Shown: positions 56,229 through 64,000 of the stretch, piece after piece
How the letters are laid out: every line of letters starts with the position of its first letter
Position numbering within the stretch: position 1 is the stretch's first letter
Origin: Pseudomonas putida
GTDB lineage: Bacteria; Pseudomonadota; Gammaproteobacteria; Pseudomonadales; Pseudomonadaceae
DNA: 64,000 bases
Assembly (NCBI RefSeq): GCF_003228315.1
Contig: NZ_CP029693.1
Coordinates: 3,957,501-4,021,500 of the forward strand
Direction: 5' to 3'
Notes under the pieces: generated by a model
What the model was told of the DNA's origin: nothing
The model's input: the letters and a program-made list of their open reading frames with translations, nothing else
Databases searched by the model: none
Position numbers and translations under genes: made by a program

Positions 56229-57452
56229 TCAGGCCTTGGCCAACGCCGGCAAATCCCCGGTCAACCCAAGCGCCTCGCGCACGAACAACGCCTTGGCTTC
56301 GGGTAGCCGGTCGACCAGCTTCAGTCCGGTATTGCGCAACCAGCGCACGGCCAGTGGATCAGCCTGGAACAGGCGCTCGAATCCTTCCATGGCCGCCATC
56401 AGCGCCAGGTTATGCGGCATGCGACGACGCTCGTAGCGGCTGAGCACCTTCACATCCGCCAGGCGTTCGCCGCGGGTGGCGGCTTGCAGCAGCACTTCGG
56501 CCAGCACCGCAGCGTCGAGGAAACCCAGGTTCACACCCTGCCCGGCCAACGGGTGGATGGTGTGCGCCGCATCGCCGATCAGCGCCAGGCCTTCGGCCAC
56601 GTAGCGCTTCGCGTGGCGCTGGCGTAGCGGCACACACAGACGCGGGTCGGCGTTGAGCACACTGCCCAGTTGACCTTCGAAAGCCCGCTCCAGTGCCTTG
56701 CAGAACCCCTCTTCATCCAGCGCCATCAGCTGTTCGGCCTCACCCGGCGTGGTCGACCAGACGATCGAGCACCAATCGTGCTTACCGTCTCGCTCCAGCG
56801 GCAGGAACGCCAGCGGACCAGTATCGGTAAAGCGTTGCCATGCGGTCATTTGATGGGGTTTGGAGCAGCGCACGCTGGTGACGATCGCGTGATGCAGGTA
56901 ATCCCACTCCCGCGTCGCCATGCCGGTCAGGCGCCGGACCGCTGAGTTGGCACCATCGGCCGCGATCACCAGCGGCGCGCGCAGGGTGCGGCCATCGGCC
57001 AGGGTCAGCAGCCAGTCGTCGCCGGAGCGGCGCATCTGTTCAAGGCGGGCATTGGCCAGCAACCCGAGGTCGCAGTCGTGCAAACGATCCAGCAAGGCGT
57101 CCTGGACCACGCGGTTTTCGACGATGTGGCCCAGCACATCGGCATGCACGCTCGCCGCCGAAAAATGGATTTGCCCAGTGCCGCTGCCGTCCCAGACCTG
57201 CATGTCGCTGTATGGGCTGCTGCGCCGGCCGGCGATGCCATCCCAGACACCCAGGCGTTCGAGTATTCGCTGGCTGGCGATGGACAACGCGCTCACCCGC
57301 GGCTCGAACGGGGCCTGGGCATCGAAGGGTTTGACGCTCAGGGGGCTGCCGTCCAGCAGCAGGACTTCCAGCCCGCTGTCCTGCAACGCCAGCGCCAGGG
57401 CGCTGCCGACCATTCCGGCTCCGACAATCAGCAGATCTGCGCGCATTTCCAT
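56229..57452 (-). CDS. UbiH/UbiF/VisC-family FAD hydroxylase (second copy)
   Basis: A flavoprotein hydroxylase of 407 residues. The FAD motifs are LIVGAGMVGSALALALQDSG at the N-terminus, ADGANSAVRRL in the middle and LIGDAAHTIHPLAGQGVNLG near residue 290. It acts on the aromatic ring of a ubiquinone precursor; which of the hydroxylations (UbiI- or UbiF-type) cannot be fixed by eye. It is a paralogue of the upstream ubiH and lies just after the DUF4442 gene (3 bases apart), so all are one operon. Confidence 0.88.
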   Translation of the reverse strand: MEMRADLLIVGAGMVGSALALALQDSGLEVLLLDGSPLSVKPFDAQAPFEPRVSALSIASQRILERLGVWDGIAGRRSSPYSDMQVWDGSGTGQIHFSAASVHADVLGHIVENRVVQDALLDRLHDCDLGLLANARLEQMRRSGDDWLLTLADGRTLRAPLVIAADGANSAVRRLTGMATREWDYLHHAIVTSVRCSKPHQMTAWQRFTDTGPLAFLPLERDGKHDWCSIVWSTTPGEAEQLMALDEEGFCKALERAFEGQLGSVLNADPRLCVPLRQRHAKRYVAEGLALIGDAAHTIHPLAGQGVNLGFLDAAVLAEVLLQAATRGERLADVKVLSRYERRRMPHNLALMAAMEGFERLFQADPLAVRWLRNTGLKLVDRLPEAKALFVREALGLTGDLPALAKA

Positions 57453-57455
57453 GCT

Positions 57456-57941
57456 TTAAGCCTGTCTCGCTTGCGGCTTGAGCCGCACGTAAAGGGTTTT
57501 CCCGACACGCGCCACCAGGTGGCCGGCGCCGTCGTGAATATCGACCTGCAGTTGCGGCAGGTATTTCTGACCATCGGCCGTCTGCCGGCGGATGTCGTCG
57601 AGCAAGGTGTCATCGATATTGAAGCGGGCGTACACCGGGCCCTTGCCCGGCGCGATGAAATCGATGTCGGCGGCCTTGTCCCAGACGATGTAGTTACGCC
57701 CGAGGTTCTCCATGAGCATCAGCATGAAAAACGGGTCGACCATCGAATACAGGCTGCCGCCGAACTGGGTGCCGACGTAGTTGCGGTTGTACCAGCCCAG
57801 CCCCATGCGGACCTGAATGTCGCGAAAGTCATCGCTGATATGCCGCACCCGAACCCCGGCGCCAAAGTACGGCGGGTAAATGTTCGTCATCCAGCGCAGC
57901 AGTCTTGCCTTGCCAAACCTGTTGATCAGCCACTTAGACAT
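57456..57941 (-). CDS. DUF4442 hot-dog-fold protein
   Basis: A protein of 161 residues from a thioesterase-like (hot-dog) family. RMGLGWYNRNYVGTQFGGSL and SMVDPFFMLMLMENLGRNYI are the core helix and strand; DKAADIDFIAPGKG resembles the family's acyl-binding loop. The start at 57941 overlaps the end of ubiH by eight bases, so it is translated with it. Acyl-CoA thioesterase activity is an inference. Confidence 0.8.
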   Translation of the reverse strand: MSKWLINRFGKARLLRWMTNIYPPYFGAGVRVRHISDDFRDIQVRMGLGWYNRNYVGTQFGGSLYSMVDPFFMLMLMENLGRNYIVWDKAADIDFIAPGKGPVYARFNIDDTLLDDIRRQTADGQKYLPQLQVDIHDGAGHLVARVGKTLYVRLKPQARQA

Positions 57942-59121
57942 TGGGACGTGTACCCAGCCCCATGGCCTGTCGGGCGAACCAGCGCTTGGCCGGCGGCAAC
58001 AGATCAAGGCCCAGCAGGCCGAGATTGCGCCCCAGGGAAACCAATGGCTGCTTGCTGCCGAACAGGCGCGTGACTTGATCGGAGAAGCCGACGGTCAGGT
58101 TCTGATCCAGGCGCTGATGCTCGCGATAGGCCTGCAAGGTCGCGAAGTCGCCCAACGGCTGCTCGCTGGCAAGCAACGCATCGGCCAGGGCCTGGGCGTC
58201 ACGCAGGGACAGGTTGAACCCCTGCCCGGCAATCGGGTGCAGGCTGTGGGCAGCGTTGCCGAGGATCGCCAAGTGCGGTCGAACCTGCTCTTCGGCTTCC
58301 ACCAGCGACAGCGGGTACAGATGGCGCGCACCGACCTGCTTCAGGCTGCCCAGTCGATAGCCGAATACACCCTGCAACTCGCTGAGGAAGCTGCGTTCGT
58401 CGAGTGCAGCCAGGCGTTGCGCATCCATGCCCAGACGGGTCCAGACCAGGGCACAGCGGTTGTCCGGCAATGGCAGCAACGCCATCGGGCCATCGTCGGT
58501 GAAACGTTCGAACGCCATGCCGTTGTGGGCTTCGCTCGGGGTGATGTTGGCGATCAGGGCGCTCTGGTTGTACGGGCGTTTTTTGACGCCGATACCCAGT
58601 TGCTCGCGCAAGCCCGAGCGGCCGCCATCGGCGAGCACCGCGAGGTCGCAATCGAGGGAGGTTTCGTCGTTGAGCGTCAACCGGTAGCCGTCGGTGAGCG
58701 GCTCCATGCGCGTGACTTCCGCCGGGCAATGCCAGTGGATCACGTCCTTGTCCAGGCCTTGCCACAGGCATTGGCCGAGCCAGGCGTTTTCCACCACGTA
58801 GCCCAGGGCCGGGACGCCTTCTTCCATCGCCGACAGGCGCGCGGTGGAAAACCGTCCCCGGTCGGAGACGTGAATCTGCTTGATCGGTTCGGCGCGGCGG
58901 GAAATCTCCTGCCAGATGCCCAACTTCTGATAGATCTGCCGGGAGCCAAAGGACAGGGCCGTGGAGCGCGCGTCATAGCTGGGCTGATAGCTTTCGCCCG
59001 GGGCAAACGGTTCGATCAGCACGATCTTCCAGCCCCGGGCCTTCGCCCCGGCCTGTAATGCCATCGCCAGGCTCGCGCCCACCAGGCCGCCACCGATGAT
59101 TGCCAGATTGAATCGACTCAT
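57934..59121 (-). CDS. ubiH: 2-octaprenyl-6-methoxyphenyl hydroxylase UbiH
   Basis: An FAD-dependent hydroxylase of 395 residues in ubiquinone synthesis. FAD motifs are LAIIGGGLVGASLAMALQAG, DGGRSGLREQLG and LGNAAHSLHPIAGQGFNLSL. It overlaps pepP upstream by four bases (ATGA) and the DUF4442 gene downstream. The order pepP-ubiH-(visC-type) is the usual gammaproteobacterial arrangement. Confidence 0.92.
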   Translation of the reverse strand: MSRFNLAIIGGGLVGASLAMALQAGAKARGWKIVLIEPFAPGESYQPSYDARSTALSFGSRQIYQKLGIWQEISRRAEPIKQIHVSDRGRFSTARLSAMEEGVPALGYVVENAWLGQCLWQGLDKDVIHWHCPAEVTRMEPLTDGYRLTLNDETSLDCDLAVLADGGRSGLREQLGIGVKKRPYNQSALIANITPSEAHNGMAFERFTDDGPMALLPLPDNRCALVWTRLGMDAQRLAALDERSFLSELQGVFGYRLGSLKQVGARHLYPLSLVEAEEQVRPHLAILGNAAHSLHPIAGQGFNLSLRDAQALADALLASEQPLGDFATLQAYREHQRLDQNLTVGFSDQVTRLFGSKQPLVSLGRNLGLLGLDLLPPAKRWFARQAMGLGTRPNV

Positions 59122-60452
59122 GCTGCTTGCGTCCTTGCCTGGGCCATCAGGGCCTCGATTTCGGCAACCGTTTTCGGCACGCCTTTGGTCAGGATTTCAC
59201 AACCGCTTTTGGTGACCACTACGTCGTCCTCGATGCGCACACCAATGCCGCGCCATTTCTTCGCCACGTTCTGGTTGTTCGCCGCGATATAGATGCCCGG
59301 CTCCACGGTCAGCGCCATGCCCACTTCCAGCACCCGCCATTCGCCGCCGACCCGGTATTCACCCACGTCATGCACGTCCATGCCCAGCCAGTGTCCGGCG
59401 CGGTGCATGTAAAACGCCTTGTAGGCTTCGCTGGCGATCAACTCATCGACGTCGCCCTGCAACAGACCCAACTCCACCAGTCCACTGGTGATCACTCGGA
59501 CCGTGGCCTCGTGGGCCTGATTCCAGTGTTTGTTCGGGGCAATCTCGGCAAACGCCGCTTCCTGGGCTTTGAGCACCAGTTCGTAGATCGCCTTCTGTTC
59601 CGGGGAAAACTTGCCATTGACCGGCCAGGTGCGGGTGATGTCGCTGGCGTAGCAGTCGATTTCGCAACCGGCATCGATCAATACCAGGTCGCCGTCCTTG
59701 AGCACGGCGTCATTCTGCTGGTAGTGCAGGATGCAGCTGTTGCGCCCCGCCGCGACGATAGAGCCATAGGCCGGCATTTTCGCGCCGCCCTTGCGAAATT
59801 CGTAATCGAGTTCGGCTTCCAGGCTGAATTCGTACAAACCGGCACGGCTGGCCTGCATCGCACGTACGTGGGCCTGGGCCGAGATCCGCGCAGCCTCGCG
59901 CATCACCTTCACTTCTGCCGCCGATTTATACAGGCGCATGTCATGCAGCAGGTGATCCAGGGCAACGAATTCGTTCGGCGGCTGGGCGCCGAGGTTCGCC
60001 TTGGAGCGGATCACGTTGATCCATTCCATCAAGTGGCGATCAAACTCCGGATTGCTGCCCATGGCCGAATACACCCGATCCCGGCCCTCGATCAGGCCCG
60101 GCAGAATGTCGTCGATATCGGTGATCGGAAACGCGTCGTCGGCACCGAAATCGCGAATCGCACCCTCTTGCCCGGCGCGCAAGCCGTCCCACAACTCGCG
60201 CTCGGCGTTGCGTTCGCGACAGAACAGGATGTATTCGCCATGTACACGCCCCGGAATCAGGACCAGCACCGCCTGCGGCTCGGGAAAGCCGCTGAGGTAT
60301 TGAAAGTCGCTGTCCTGGCGGTAGACGTGTTCGACATCACGATTGCGGATGGCCACCGCGGCGGCGGGCAGGATGGCGATGCTGTTGGGTTCCATCTGCG
60401 CCATCAAGGCCTTGCGGCGACGGCCGTATTCCGACTTCGGGATATGAATCAT
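59118..60452 (-). CDS. pepP: Xaa-Pro aminopeptidase P
   Basis: PepP of 444 residues, a manganese enzyme that removes N-terminal residues before proline. The pita-bread ligands are visible: VLIDAGCEIDCYASDITRTW (two Asp), HRAGHWLGMDVHDVGEY (His), LTVEPGIYIA (Glu) and GVRIEDDVVVT (Glu). The ATG at 60452 (MIHIPKSEYGRRRKAL) was chosen; the larger upstream frame overlaps the YgfB-type gene. Confidence 0.94.
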   Translation of the reverse strand: MIHIPKSEYGRRRKALMAQMEPNSIAILPAAAVAIRNRDVEHVYRQDSDFQYLSGFPEPQAVLVLIPGRVHGEYILFCRERNAERELWDGLRAGQEGAIRDFGADDAFPITDIDDILPGLIEGRDRVYSAMGSNPEFDRHLMEWINVIRSKANLGAQPPNEFVALDHLLHDMRLYKSAAEVKVMREAARISAQAHVRAMQASRAGLYEFSLEAELDYEFRKGGAKMPAYGSIVAAGRNSCILHYQQNDAVLKDGDLVLIDAGCEIDCYASDITRTWPVNGKFSPEQKAIYELVLKAQEAAFAEIAPNKHWNQAHEATVRVITSGLVELGLLQGDVDELIASEAYKAFYMHRAGHWLGMDVHDVGEYRVGGEWRVLEVGMALTVEPGIYIAANNQNVAKKWRGIGVRIEDDVVVTKSGCEILTKGVPKTVAEIEALMAQARTQAA

Positions 60453-60478
60453 GGGCAGATGGCGTTCCCTGGCGTTGA

Positions 60479-61039
60479 TTAGTGCAGCGACGGTTTGGCA
60501 GCCGCCGGCTGGTCCGCTTTCCGGGTTTCGGAGAACAGCAACAGCGGCGCTACACGCAGATACTCCATGACTTCCATATAGTCGCTTTCGCCGTCTTCGG
60601 ATTCCTCGAGGGCATCCTGTACCTGGGAAATGGCCGCCAGGTCCTGCAAAACCTCGGTGGCTTCGCTGCTCAGCATGCTGCTGTCGCGGCAGTTCAGGCC
60701 GAAACCGCTGAGGAAACCCTGGCACCACTCGCCCAGTGCAGCGGCGCGTTCAGCCAGAGGTGCATCGTCGGTTGGCAGCAACAGGACGACGGTGACGTCT
60801 TCGCCGGTGAGTTCACCCTTGACCATCTCTTGCAGGCCGATCAGCGCCGCGCGAACGTTGTCCTGCGGTTCGTTTTCCAGCAGCTCGGCGGCATCGACCA
60901 GCCAGCTCTCGTGGTCGAATCCGGCACCGGCGCAGCTGCGACCGAGCAGGAGGCCGTGCAATTCGGCGGGCGAAACATTGTGCCCGCTGGAAGTCAGCAG
61001 GGTGGCGAAGGCTTGGTACGGAGAATTCTGAATGGGCAT
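60479..61039 (-). CDS. YgfB/UPF0149 family protein
   Basis: A cytoplasmic protein of 186 residues of the UPF0149 family, strongly acidic in the second half (ALEESEDGESDYMEVMEYLR). LHGLLLGRSCAG and GEWCQGFLSGFGL are the hallmark motifs. In P. aeruginosa YgfB opposes the antiterminator AlpA and affects beta-lactam resistance; this may not carry over. It begins the ygfB-pepP-ubiH operon. Confidence 0.9.
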   Translation of the reverse strand: MPIQNSPYQAFATLLTSSGHNVSPAELHGLLLGRSCAGAGFDHESWLVDAAELLENEPQDNVRAALIGLQEMVKGELTGEDVTVVLLLPTDDAPLAERAAALGEWCQGFLSGFGLNCRDSSMLSSEATEVLQDLAAISQVQDALEESEDGESDYMEVMEYLRVAPLLLFSETRKADQPAAAKPSLH

Positions 61040-61104
61040 GGGCAGCTAGGCGCCAGACGGCGCTATGTCTAGAATGAAGGCCTTGTATCCTACATCGACT
61101 ACCC

Positions 61105-61205
61105 CTGTAGGAGCGAGCATGCTCGCGATGAGCCCGATAACGCAGCGGTGTGTCAGAGGCCCAGTGTTATCGTTGGCGACCATCGCGAGCATGCTCGCTC
61201 CTACG
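61105..61205. repeat. Paired REP element, AGCATGCTCG variant, inverted conserved spacer
   Basis: Arms GGAGCGAGCATGCTCGCGAT on both sides; the spacer reads as the reverse complement of the spacer in the pairs at 14824, 20128 and 54840 (GCCAACGATAACACTGGG on the minus strand). It lies in the divergent region between the ygfB-type and TIGR02449 genes. Confidence 0.9.
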
Positions 61206-61247
61206 ATGGATTGCCCGCGACCACCCATCAGACGAACAGTGGACACA

Positions 61248-61457
61248 ATGGAAGACACCGACCTGCAAGCGCTGATGGCCAGACTCGAACTGCTGATTAC
61301 CCGAGTCGAGCAACTTAAGAGCCAAAACGGACTCTTACTGGCACAGGAAAAAACCTGGCGCGAGGAACGCGCTCACCTCATTGAAAAAAACGAAATCGCC
61401 CGGCGTAAGGTCGAATCGATGATTTCGCGCCTCAAGGCCCTGGAGCAAGACTCATGA
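61248..61457 (+). CDS. TIGR02449-family small coiled-coil protein
   Basis: A protein of 69 residues that is one long coiled coil (LQALMARLELLITRVEQLKS, NGLLLAQEKTWREERAHLIE, RRKVESMISRLKAL). It overlaps zapA by four bases (ATGA), so the two are translationally coupled. It resembles ZapB-like division helpers in form and position; a role with ZapA is a guess. Confidence 0.85.
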   Translation: MEDTDLQALMARLELLITRVEQLKSQNGLLLAQEKTWREERAHLIEKNEIARRKVESMISRLKALEQDS

Positions 61458-61771
61458 GTTCAAGCAATAGCGTCACCGTGCAGATCCTCGACAAAGAATA
61501 TTCGATCATCTGCCCGCAGGAAGAGCGCAGTAACCTGGTGAGCGCCGCCCGTTACCTGGACGGCAAGATGCGCGAGATCCGCAGCAGCGGAAAAGTCATC
61601 GGCGCCGATCGCATTGCCGTCATGGCCGCGCTGAACATCACCCATGACCTGCTGCACAAGCAGGACAGCCCGGATATCCAGGCCAGTGGCTCGACTCGCG
61701 AACAGGTGCGTGACCTGCTCGATCGCGTTGATCTGGTGCTCTCTACCGATCCGGACGTCACCAAAGGCTGA
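61454..61771 (+). CDS. zapA: Cell division protein ZapA
   Basis: A protein of 105 residues that bundles FtsZ filaments. It begins SNSVTVQILDKEYSIICPQE and carries the ZapA core (LVSAARYLDGKMREIRSSGK, DRIAVMAALNITHDLL) and a C-terminal coiled coil. It precedes 6S RNA and the cyclo-ligase gene in the usual gammaproteobacterial order. Confidence 0.95.
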   Translation: MSSSNSVTVQILDKEYSIICPQEERSNLVSAARYLDGKMREIRSSGKVIGADRIAVMAALNITHDLLHKQDSPDIQASGSTREQVRDLLDRVDLVLSTDPDVTKG

Positions 61772-61790
61772 TTCGCAGTTACGCATGGGG

Positions 61791-61796
61791 TATACT
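61791..61796 (+). promoter_or_regulatory. -10 box of the 6S RNA promoter
   Basis: TATACT lies six bases before the first base of the 6S RNA. No good -35 box was seen at 16-18 bases upstream. Confidence 0.55.
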
Positions 61797-61802
61797 CCCA
61801 TC

Positions 61803-61980
61803 ACTCCCTGGGGTGTTTGCCAGTTGACGACGTCCCTGAGCCGATTTGCTATACCCTGGAAGTTGCACGTTGGGCTGGTGTGCATGTCCGCTAGACGGAA
61901 AGCCTTAAAGCCTACTGCGTCTTCCACCTTGAACTCTCGGGTTCAAGGGCTAAGTCGATAGCGGCACATTCGGGGAGCCT
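61803..61980 (+). ncRNA. ssrS: 6S RNA
   Basis: The ~178-base RNA lies between zapA and the formyl-THF cyclo-ligase gene, its conserved site. The closing stem pairs CTCCCTGGGG (5') with CGGGGAGCCT (3'), and the central bulge flanked by GTTTGCCAG and TAGCGGCACATTC is family-typical. It mimics an open promoter and binds sigma-70 RNA polymerase in stationary phase. Confidence 0.9.
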
Positions 61981-61987
61981 GATTCCA

Positions 61988-62023
61988 AGCCGATGCCGGT
62001 TTTATACCGGCATCGGCTTTTTT
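61988..62023 (+). terminator. Terminator after the 6S RNA
   Basis: AGCCGATGCCGG-TTTTAT-CCGGCATCGGCT followed by TTTTT. It could also release the precursor that is trimmed to mature 6S RNA. Confidence 0.85.
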
Positions 62024-62065
62024 ACGGATAAGCTTTGTGAATCCACACTGCTCAAGTCTGAATCC

Positions 62066-62671
62066 ATGAACGAACCTGCGCTGCTTCCCCGCCCGCAACT
62101 TCGACGCATGCTGCGCAAAGCCCGCCGCGCCCTGACCGCCAGTCAGCAACGCGAGGCCGCTCGCGGGCTGTACAAACAATTGGCCCAGCAACCGCTGTTC
62201 CGCCGCGCCCGCCACATCTCCCTTTACCTGCCTACCGACGGTGAAATCGATCCGCGCCTGCTGCTGCGTGCCGCCCAGCGTCGGGGCAAAGCCACCTATC
62301 TGCCGGTACTCAGCGCGTGGCCACGGACCAAAATGGTGTTCCAGCGTATTCGCCCCGGCGAAAAACTCAAACCCAACCGCTTTCGCATTCTGGAGCCCCG
62401 GCACAACCTCGCCCGCCAGCGCAAAGTCTGGGCGCTGGACCTGGTGCTGCTACCGCTGGTGGGATTTGACGATGTCGGCGGACGCCTGGGGATGGGCGGC
62501 GGCTTCTATGATCGCAGCCTGGCGTATCTGGCGCGCCGCAATGACTGGCGCAAACCGACGCTACTGGGGCTGGCTCATGAATGTCAGAAGGTGGAACGAC
62601 TGGCTCAGGCGAGCTGGGATGTGCCGTTGCAGGGAACGGTCACGGACAAGGCGTGGTACTTCGCAGGCTAG
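62066..62671 (+). CDS. ygfA: 5-formyltetrahydrofolate cyclo-ligase
   Basis: A cytoplasmic enzyme of 201 residues that converts 5-formyl-THF to 5,10-methenyl-THF using ATP. Key features are RRMLRKARRALTASQQREAA at the start, ISLYLPTDGEIDPRLL and the MGGGFYDRSLAYL motif of the active site. It follows 6S RNA, as in E. coli, where the two are co-transcribed. Confidence 0.92.
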   Translation: MNEPALLPRPQLRRMLRKARRALTASQQREAARGLYKQLAQQPLFRRARHISLYLPTDGEIDPRLLLRAAQRRGKATYLPVLSAWPRTKMVFQRIRPGEKLKPNRFRILEPRHNLARQRKVWALDLVLLPLVGFDDVGGRLGMGGGFYDRSLAYLARRNDWRKPTLLGLAHECQKVERLAQASWDVPLQGTVTDKAWYFAG

Positions 62672-62707
62672 ACGCCACTTCGGGGCAGCGGCGTCGAAAG
62701 GCAGGGA

Positions 62708-62863
62708 TCAGCGCTTGAAGGCGGTCGATTGTTGCTGCAGCGCCGAGACTTCAATCGGTGCATCGACCTTGCTGTTCCACAGGCTCTGGGCATAGCCGGT
62801 GGTCACGACGCCGAGGCCGAACAAAATAACCAAAATCCATAGTAAATCCGGTTTGCGTTTCAT
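62708..62863 (-). CDS. Small single-helix membrane protein, 51 residues
   Basis: A short gene on the minus strand, convergent with the cyclo-ligase. It encodes MKRKPDLLWILVILFGLGVV and continues to a short periplasmic tail ending STAFKR. One transmembrane helix (about residues 7-24) follows a basic start. A strong ribosome site, GGGGGG, lies six bases before the ATG. Position and size fit a small conserved hypothetical gene of pseudomonads; function unknown. Confidence 0.72.
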   Translation of the reverse strand: MKRKPDLLWILVILFGLGVVTTGYAQSLWNSKVDAPIEVSALQQQSTAFKR

Positions 62864-63058
62864 CGACTGCCCCCCAAAGGCATATCTATACGATGACAGC
62901 AGCGGTTTCCATTTACAGGCCGTGCAGCAGCGTCAAGCATTGAAGGCCGGCATTTTGCGACAACGTGAACCTGCACGCAAATGCTGGCGTCAACCGACTG
63001 TCGGTTTGTCATAAAATTGCCGGACAACCTCTCCACATACCTCGCAAGGAGCCAAACC

Positions 63059-63508
63059 ATGGCCTATTGGCTGATGAAATCCGAGCCCGACGAGCTCTCG
63101 ATCAAGGGCCTGGAAAAGCTCGGCAAAGCGCGCTGGGACGGGGTTCGCAACTATCAGGCGCGTAATTTCCTGCGGTCCATGGCGGTGGGGGACGAGTTTT
63201 TCTTCTATCACTCCAGTTGCCCGGAGCCGGGGATTGCCGGGATCGGCAAGATCGTCGAAGCCGCCTATCCGGACCCGACCGCGCTGGAGCCTGAAAGCCA
63301 TTACTTCGATCCAAAGGCAACGCCTGAGAAAAATGCCTGGAGCGCGATCGATGTCGCGCATGTCGAGACGTTTTCCAGAGTGTTGAAGCTGGATTATCTG
63401 AAGCAGCAGACGGCGCTGGCGGAGATGCCGTTGGTGCAGAAGGGTTCGCGATTGTCGGTGATGCCTGTTACCCCGGAACAGTGGGCGGCGGTGAAAGCAC
63501 TTTTGTAG
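63059..63508 (+). CDS. EVE-domain protein
   Basis: A protein of 149 residues made of one EVE (PUA-like) domain: YWLMKSEPDELSIKGLEKLG, WDGVRNYQARNFLRSMAVGD, EFFFYHSSCPEPGIAGIGKI and the C-terminal RLSVMPVTPEQWAAV. EVE domains bind modified bases in DNA or RNA; the aromatic cage around WDGVRNYQARN fits. The TAG stop lies inside the TGTAGGAGC arm of the following REP pair. Confidence 0.9.
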   Translation: MAYWLMKSEPDELSIKGLEKLGKARWDGVRNYQARNFLRSMAVGDEFFFYHSSCPEPGIAGIGKIVEAAYPDPTALEPESHYFDPKATPEKNAWSAIDVAHVETFSRVLKLDYLKQQTALAEMPLVQKGSRLSVMPVTPEQWAAVKALL

Positions 63509-63572
63509 GAGCAAAGCTTGCTCGCGATGGCGATCTCGAGGGCGCTATCGCGAGCAAGCTTTGCTCCTACAG
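63503..63572. repeat. Paired REP element overlapping the EVE stop codon
   Basis: TTTGTAGGAGCAAAGCTTGC and its complement form a short-spaced pair, starting inside the EVE gene; the TAG of the arm is the stop codon of the gene. It lies between convergent genes. Confidence 0.88.
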
Positions 63573-63581
63573 GATCCAGCA

Positions 63582-63989
63582 TTACTGGATGATGAGGTTG
63601 TTGAACAACAGATCCTCAACCACCGGCTTGCCGGTTTCGTCATTCATGACCTGCTGGGTTTGCTTCAGCGCTTCCTGACGCAACTTTTCCTTGGCCTCGA
63701 CGTTGTTCATCGTCTCGGTGGTCTGTTGGGCAAACAACGCCACCAGCTGATTACGGATCAATGGCTCGTTGGCCTTGACCGCCTTGGTCGCTTCATCGCC
63801 GGTAACCCGCAACGCCACATCGGCCTTGTACACCTTGAGTTTGGGCGTGCCATCGAGCCCATAGTTGCCCACGAATGGCGGGCTCAGGGTGATGTAATTG
63901 ACCTTCGGCGCGGCATTCTCCGCCGCTTCTTCGGCCATCGCTGCCACCGGCAGGGACAGGGCCATCATCAACACAATCCACGCTTTCAC
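63582..63989 (-). CDS. FliL-family (flagellar basal-body-associated-like) exported protein
   Basis: A protein of 135 residues with a signal peptide (about residues 1-19, MMALSLPVAAMA). The mature part follows the FliL family: VNYITLSPPFVGNYGLDGTP, KVYKADVALRV, IRNQLVALFAQQTTETMNNV and VEDLLFNNLIIQ at the end. The start is GTG, with AGGAGCGAATA just upstream. It has no flagellar neighbours, so the flagellar name may be formal only. Confidence 0.8.
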   Translation of the reverse strand: MKAWIVLMMALSLPVAAMAEEAAENAAPKVNYITLSPPFVGNYGLDGTPKLKVYKADVALRVTGDEATKAVKANEPLIRNQLVALFAQQTTETMNNVEAKEKLRQEALKQTQQVMNDETGKPVVEDLLFNNLIIQ

Positions 63990-64000
63990 TATTCGCTCCT

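Noticed and set aside
61803..61980. A tRNA or riboswitch between zapA and ygfA
   Set aside because: The closing stem, size and position match 6S RNA; no cloverleaf with a CCA end is present.

Overview
The window is a stretch of chromosome from a Pseudomonas of the P. fluorescens/P. putida type. This rests on gene content and gene order (rpiA, the serA/D-2-hydroxyglutarate dehydrogenase pair, the prolyl-hydroxylase/DUF2059/hacB block, the spu polyamine cluster, ssuEADCBF with lsfA, argA/argE, gcv, ubiH-pepP-zapA-6S RNA). It also rests on high GC in third codon positions and on 18 paired REP elements (GGAGCGAGCCTGCTCGCGA-type palindromes). No rRNA, tRNA, CRISPR array, prophage or intact insertion sequence was seen.

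Layout. 1-6.1 kb: end of rpiA, two SdiA-regulated-family paralogues, an FAH-family hydrolase, D-2-hydroxyglutarate dehydrogenase, and divergent serA. 6.1-13.7 kb: small periplasmic proteins, a shortened solute-binding protein, a DUF523/prolyl-hydroxylase pair, an alpha/beta hydrolase, and a hacB-like acylase. 13.8-15.7 kb: a GlxA-type regulator divergent from an HD-domain protein. 15.9-26.4 kb: polyamine cluster spuBCDEFGH (minus strand) and divergent spuI; spuA survives only as a short decayed remnant. 26.6-28.7 kb: a TetR regulator and a HipBA-type module. 28.9-34.5 kb: sulfonate-sulfur operon ssuEADCBF and the 1-Cys peroxiredoxin lsfA. 34.9-39.4 kb: two OprD-family porins and a lone tauA. 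39.5-47.1 kb: argA, argE, a CYTH/CHAD protein, an Lrp regulator with a divergent unknown gene, an orphan PilB/GspE ATPase, and a DUF2388 protein. 47.3-53.0 kb: glycine cleavage genes gcvP, gcvH and gcvT, split by an inserted ArnB-like aminotransferase on the opposite strand. 53.2-56.0 kb: ferric-iron ABC transporter. 56.2-61.0 kb: two UbiH-family hydroxylases, a DUF4442 protein, pepP and a YgfB-family protein. 61.2-62.7 kb: TIGR02449 gene, zapA, 6S RNA and 5-formyl-THF cyclo-ligase. 62.7-64 kb: a 51-residue membrane protein, an EVE protein and a FliL-like protein.

Functionally the window is mostly core metabolism: serine synthesis with recycling of 2-hydroxyglutarate, polyamine import and catabolism, sulfonate desulfonation, arginine synthesis, glycine cleavage, ubiquinone synthesis and iron import. 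The less ordinary parts are the spuA remnant, the tauA gene without tauBCD, a REP-pair subfamily with a conserved spacer, the shortened solute-binding protein, the HipBA module, the split gcv locus, conserved leaders of the two porins, inverted repeats upstream of ssuE and lsfA, and a small gene of 51 codons. No clearly new multi-gene system was found.
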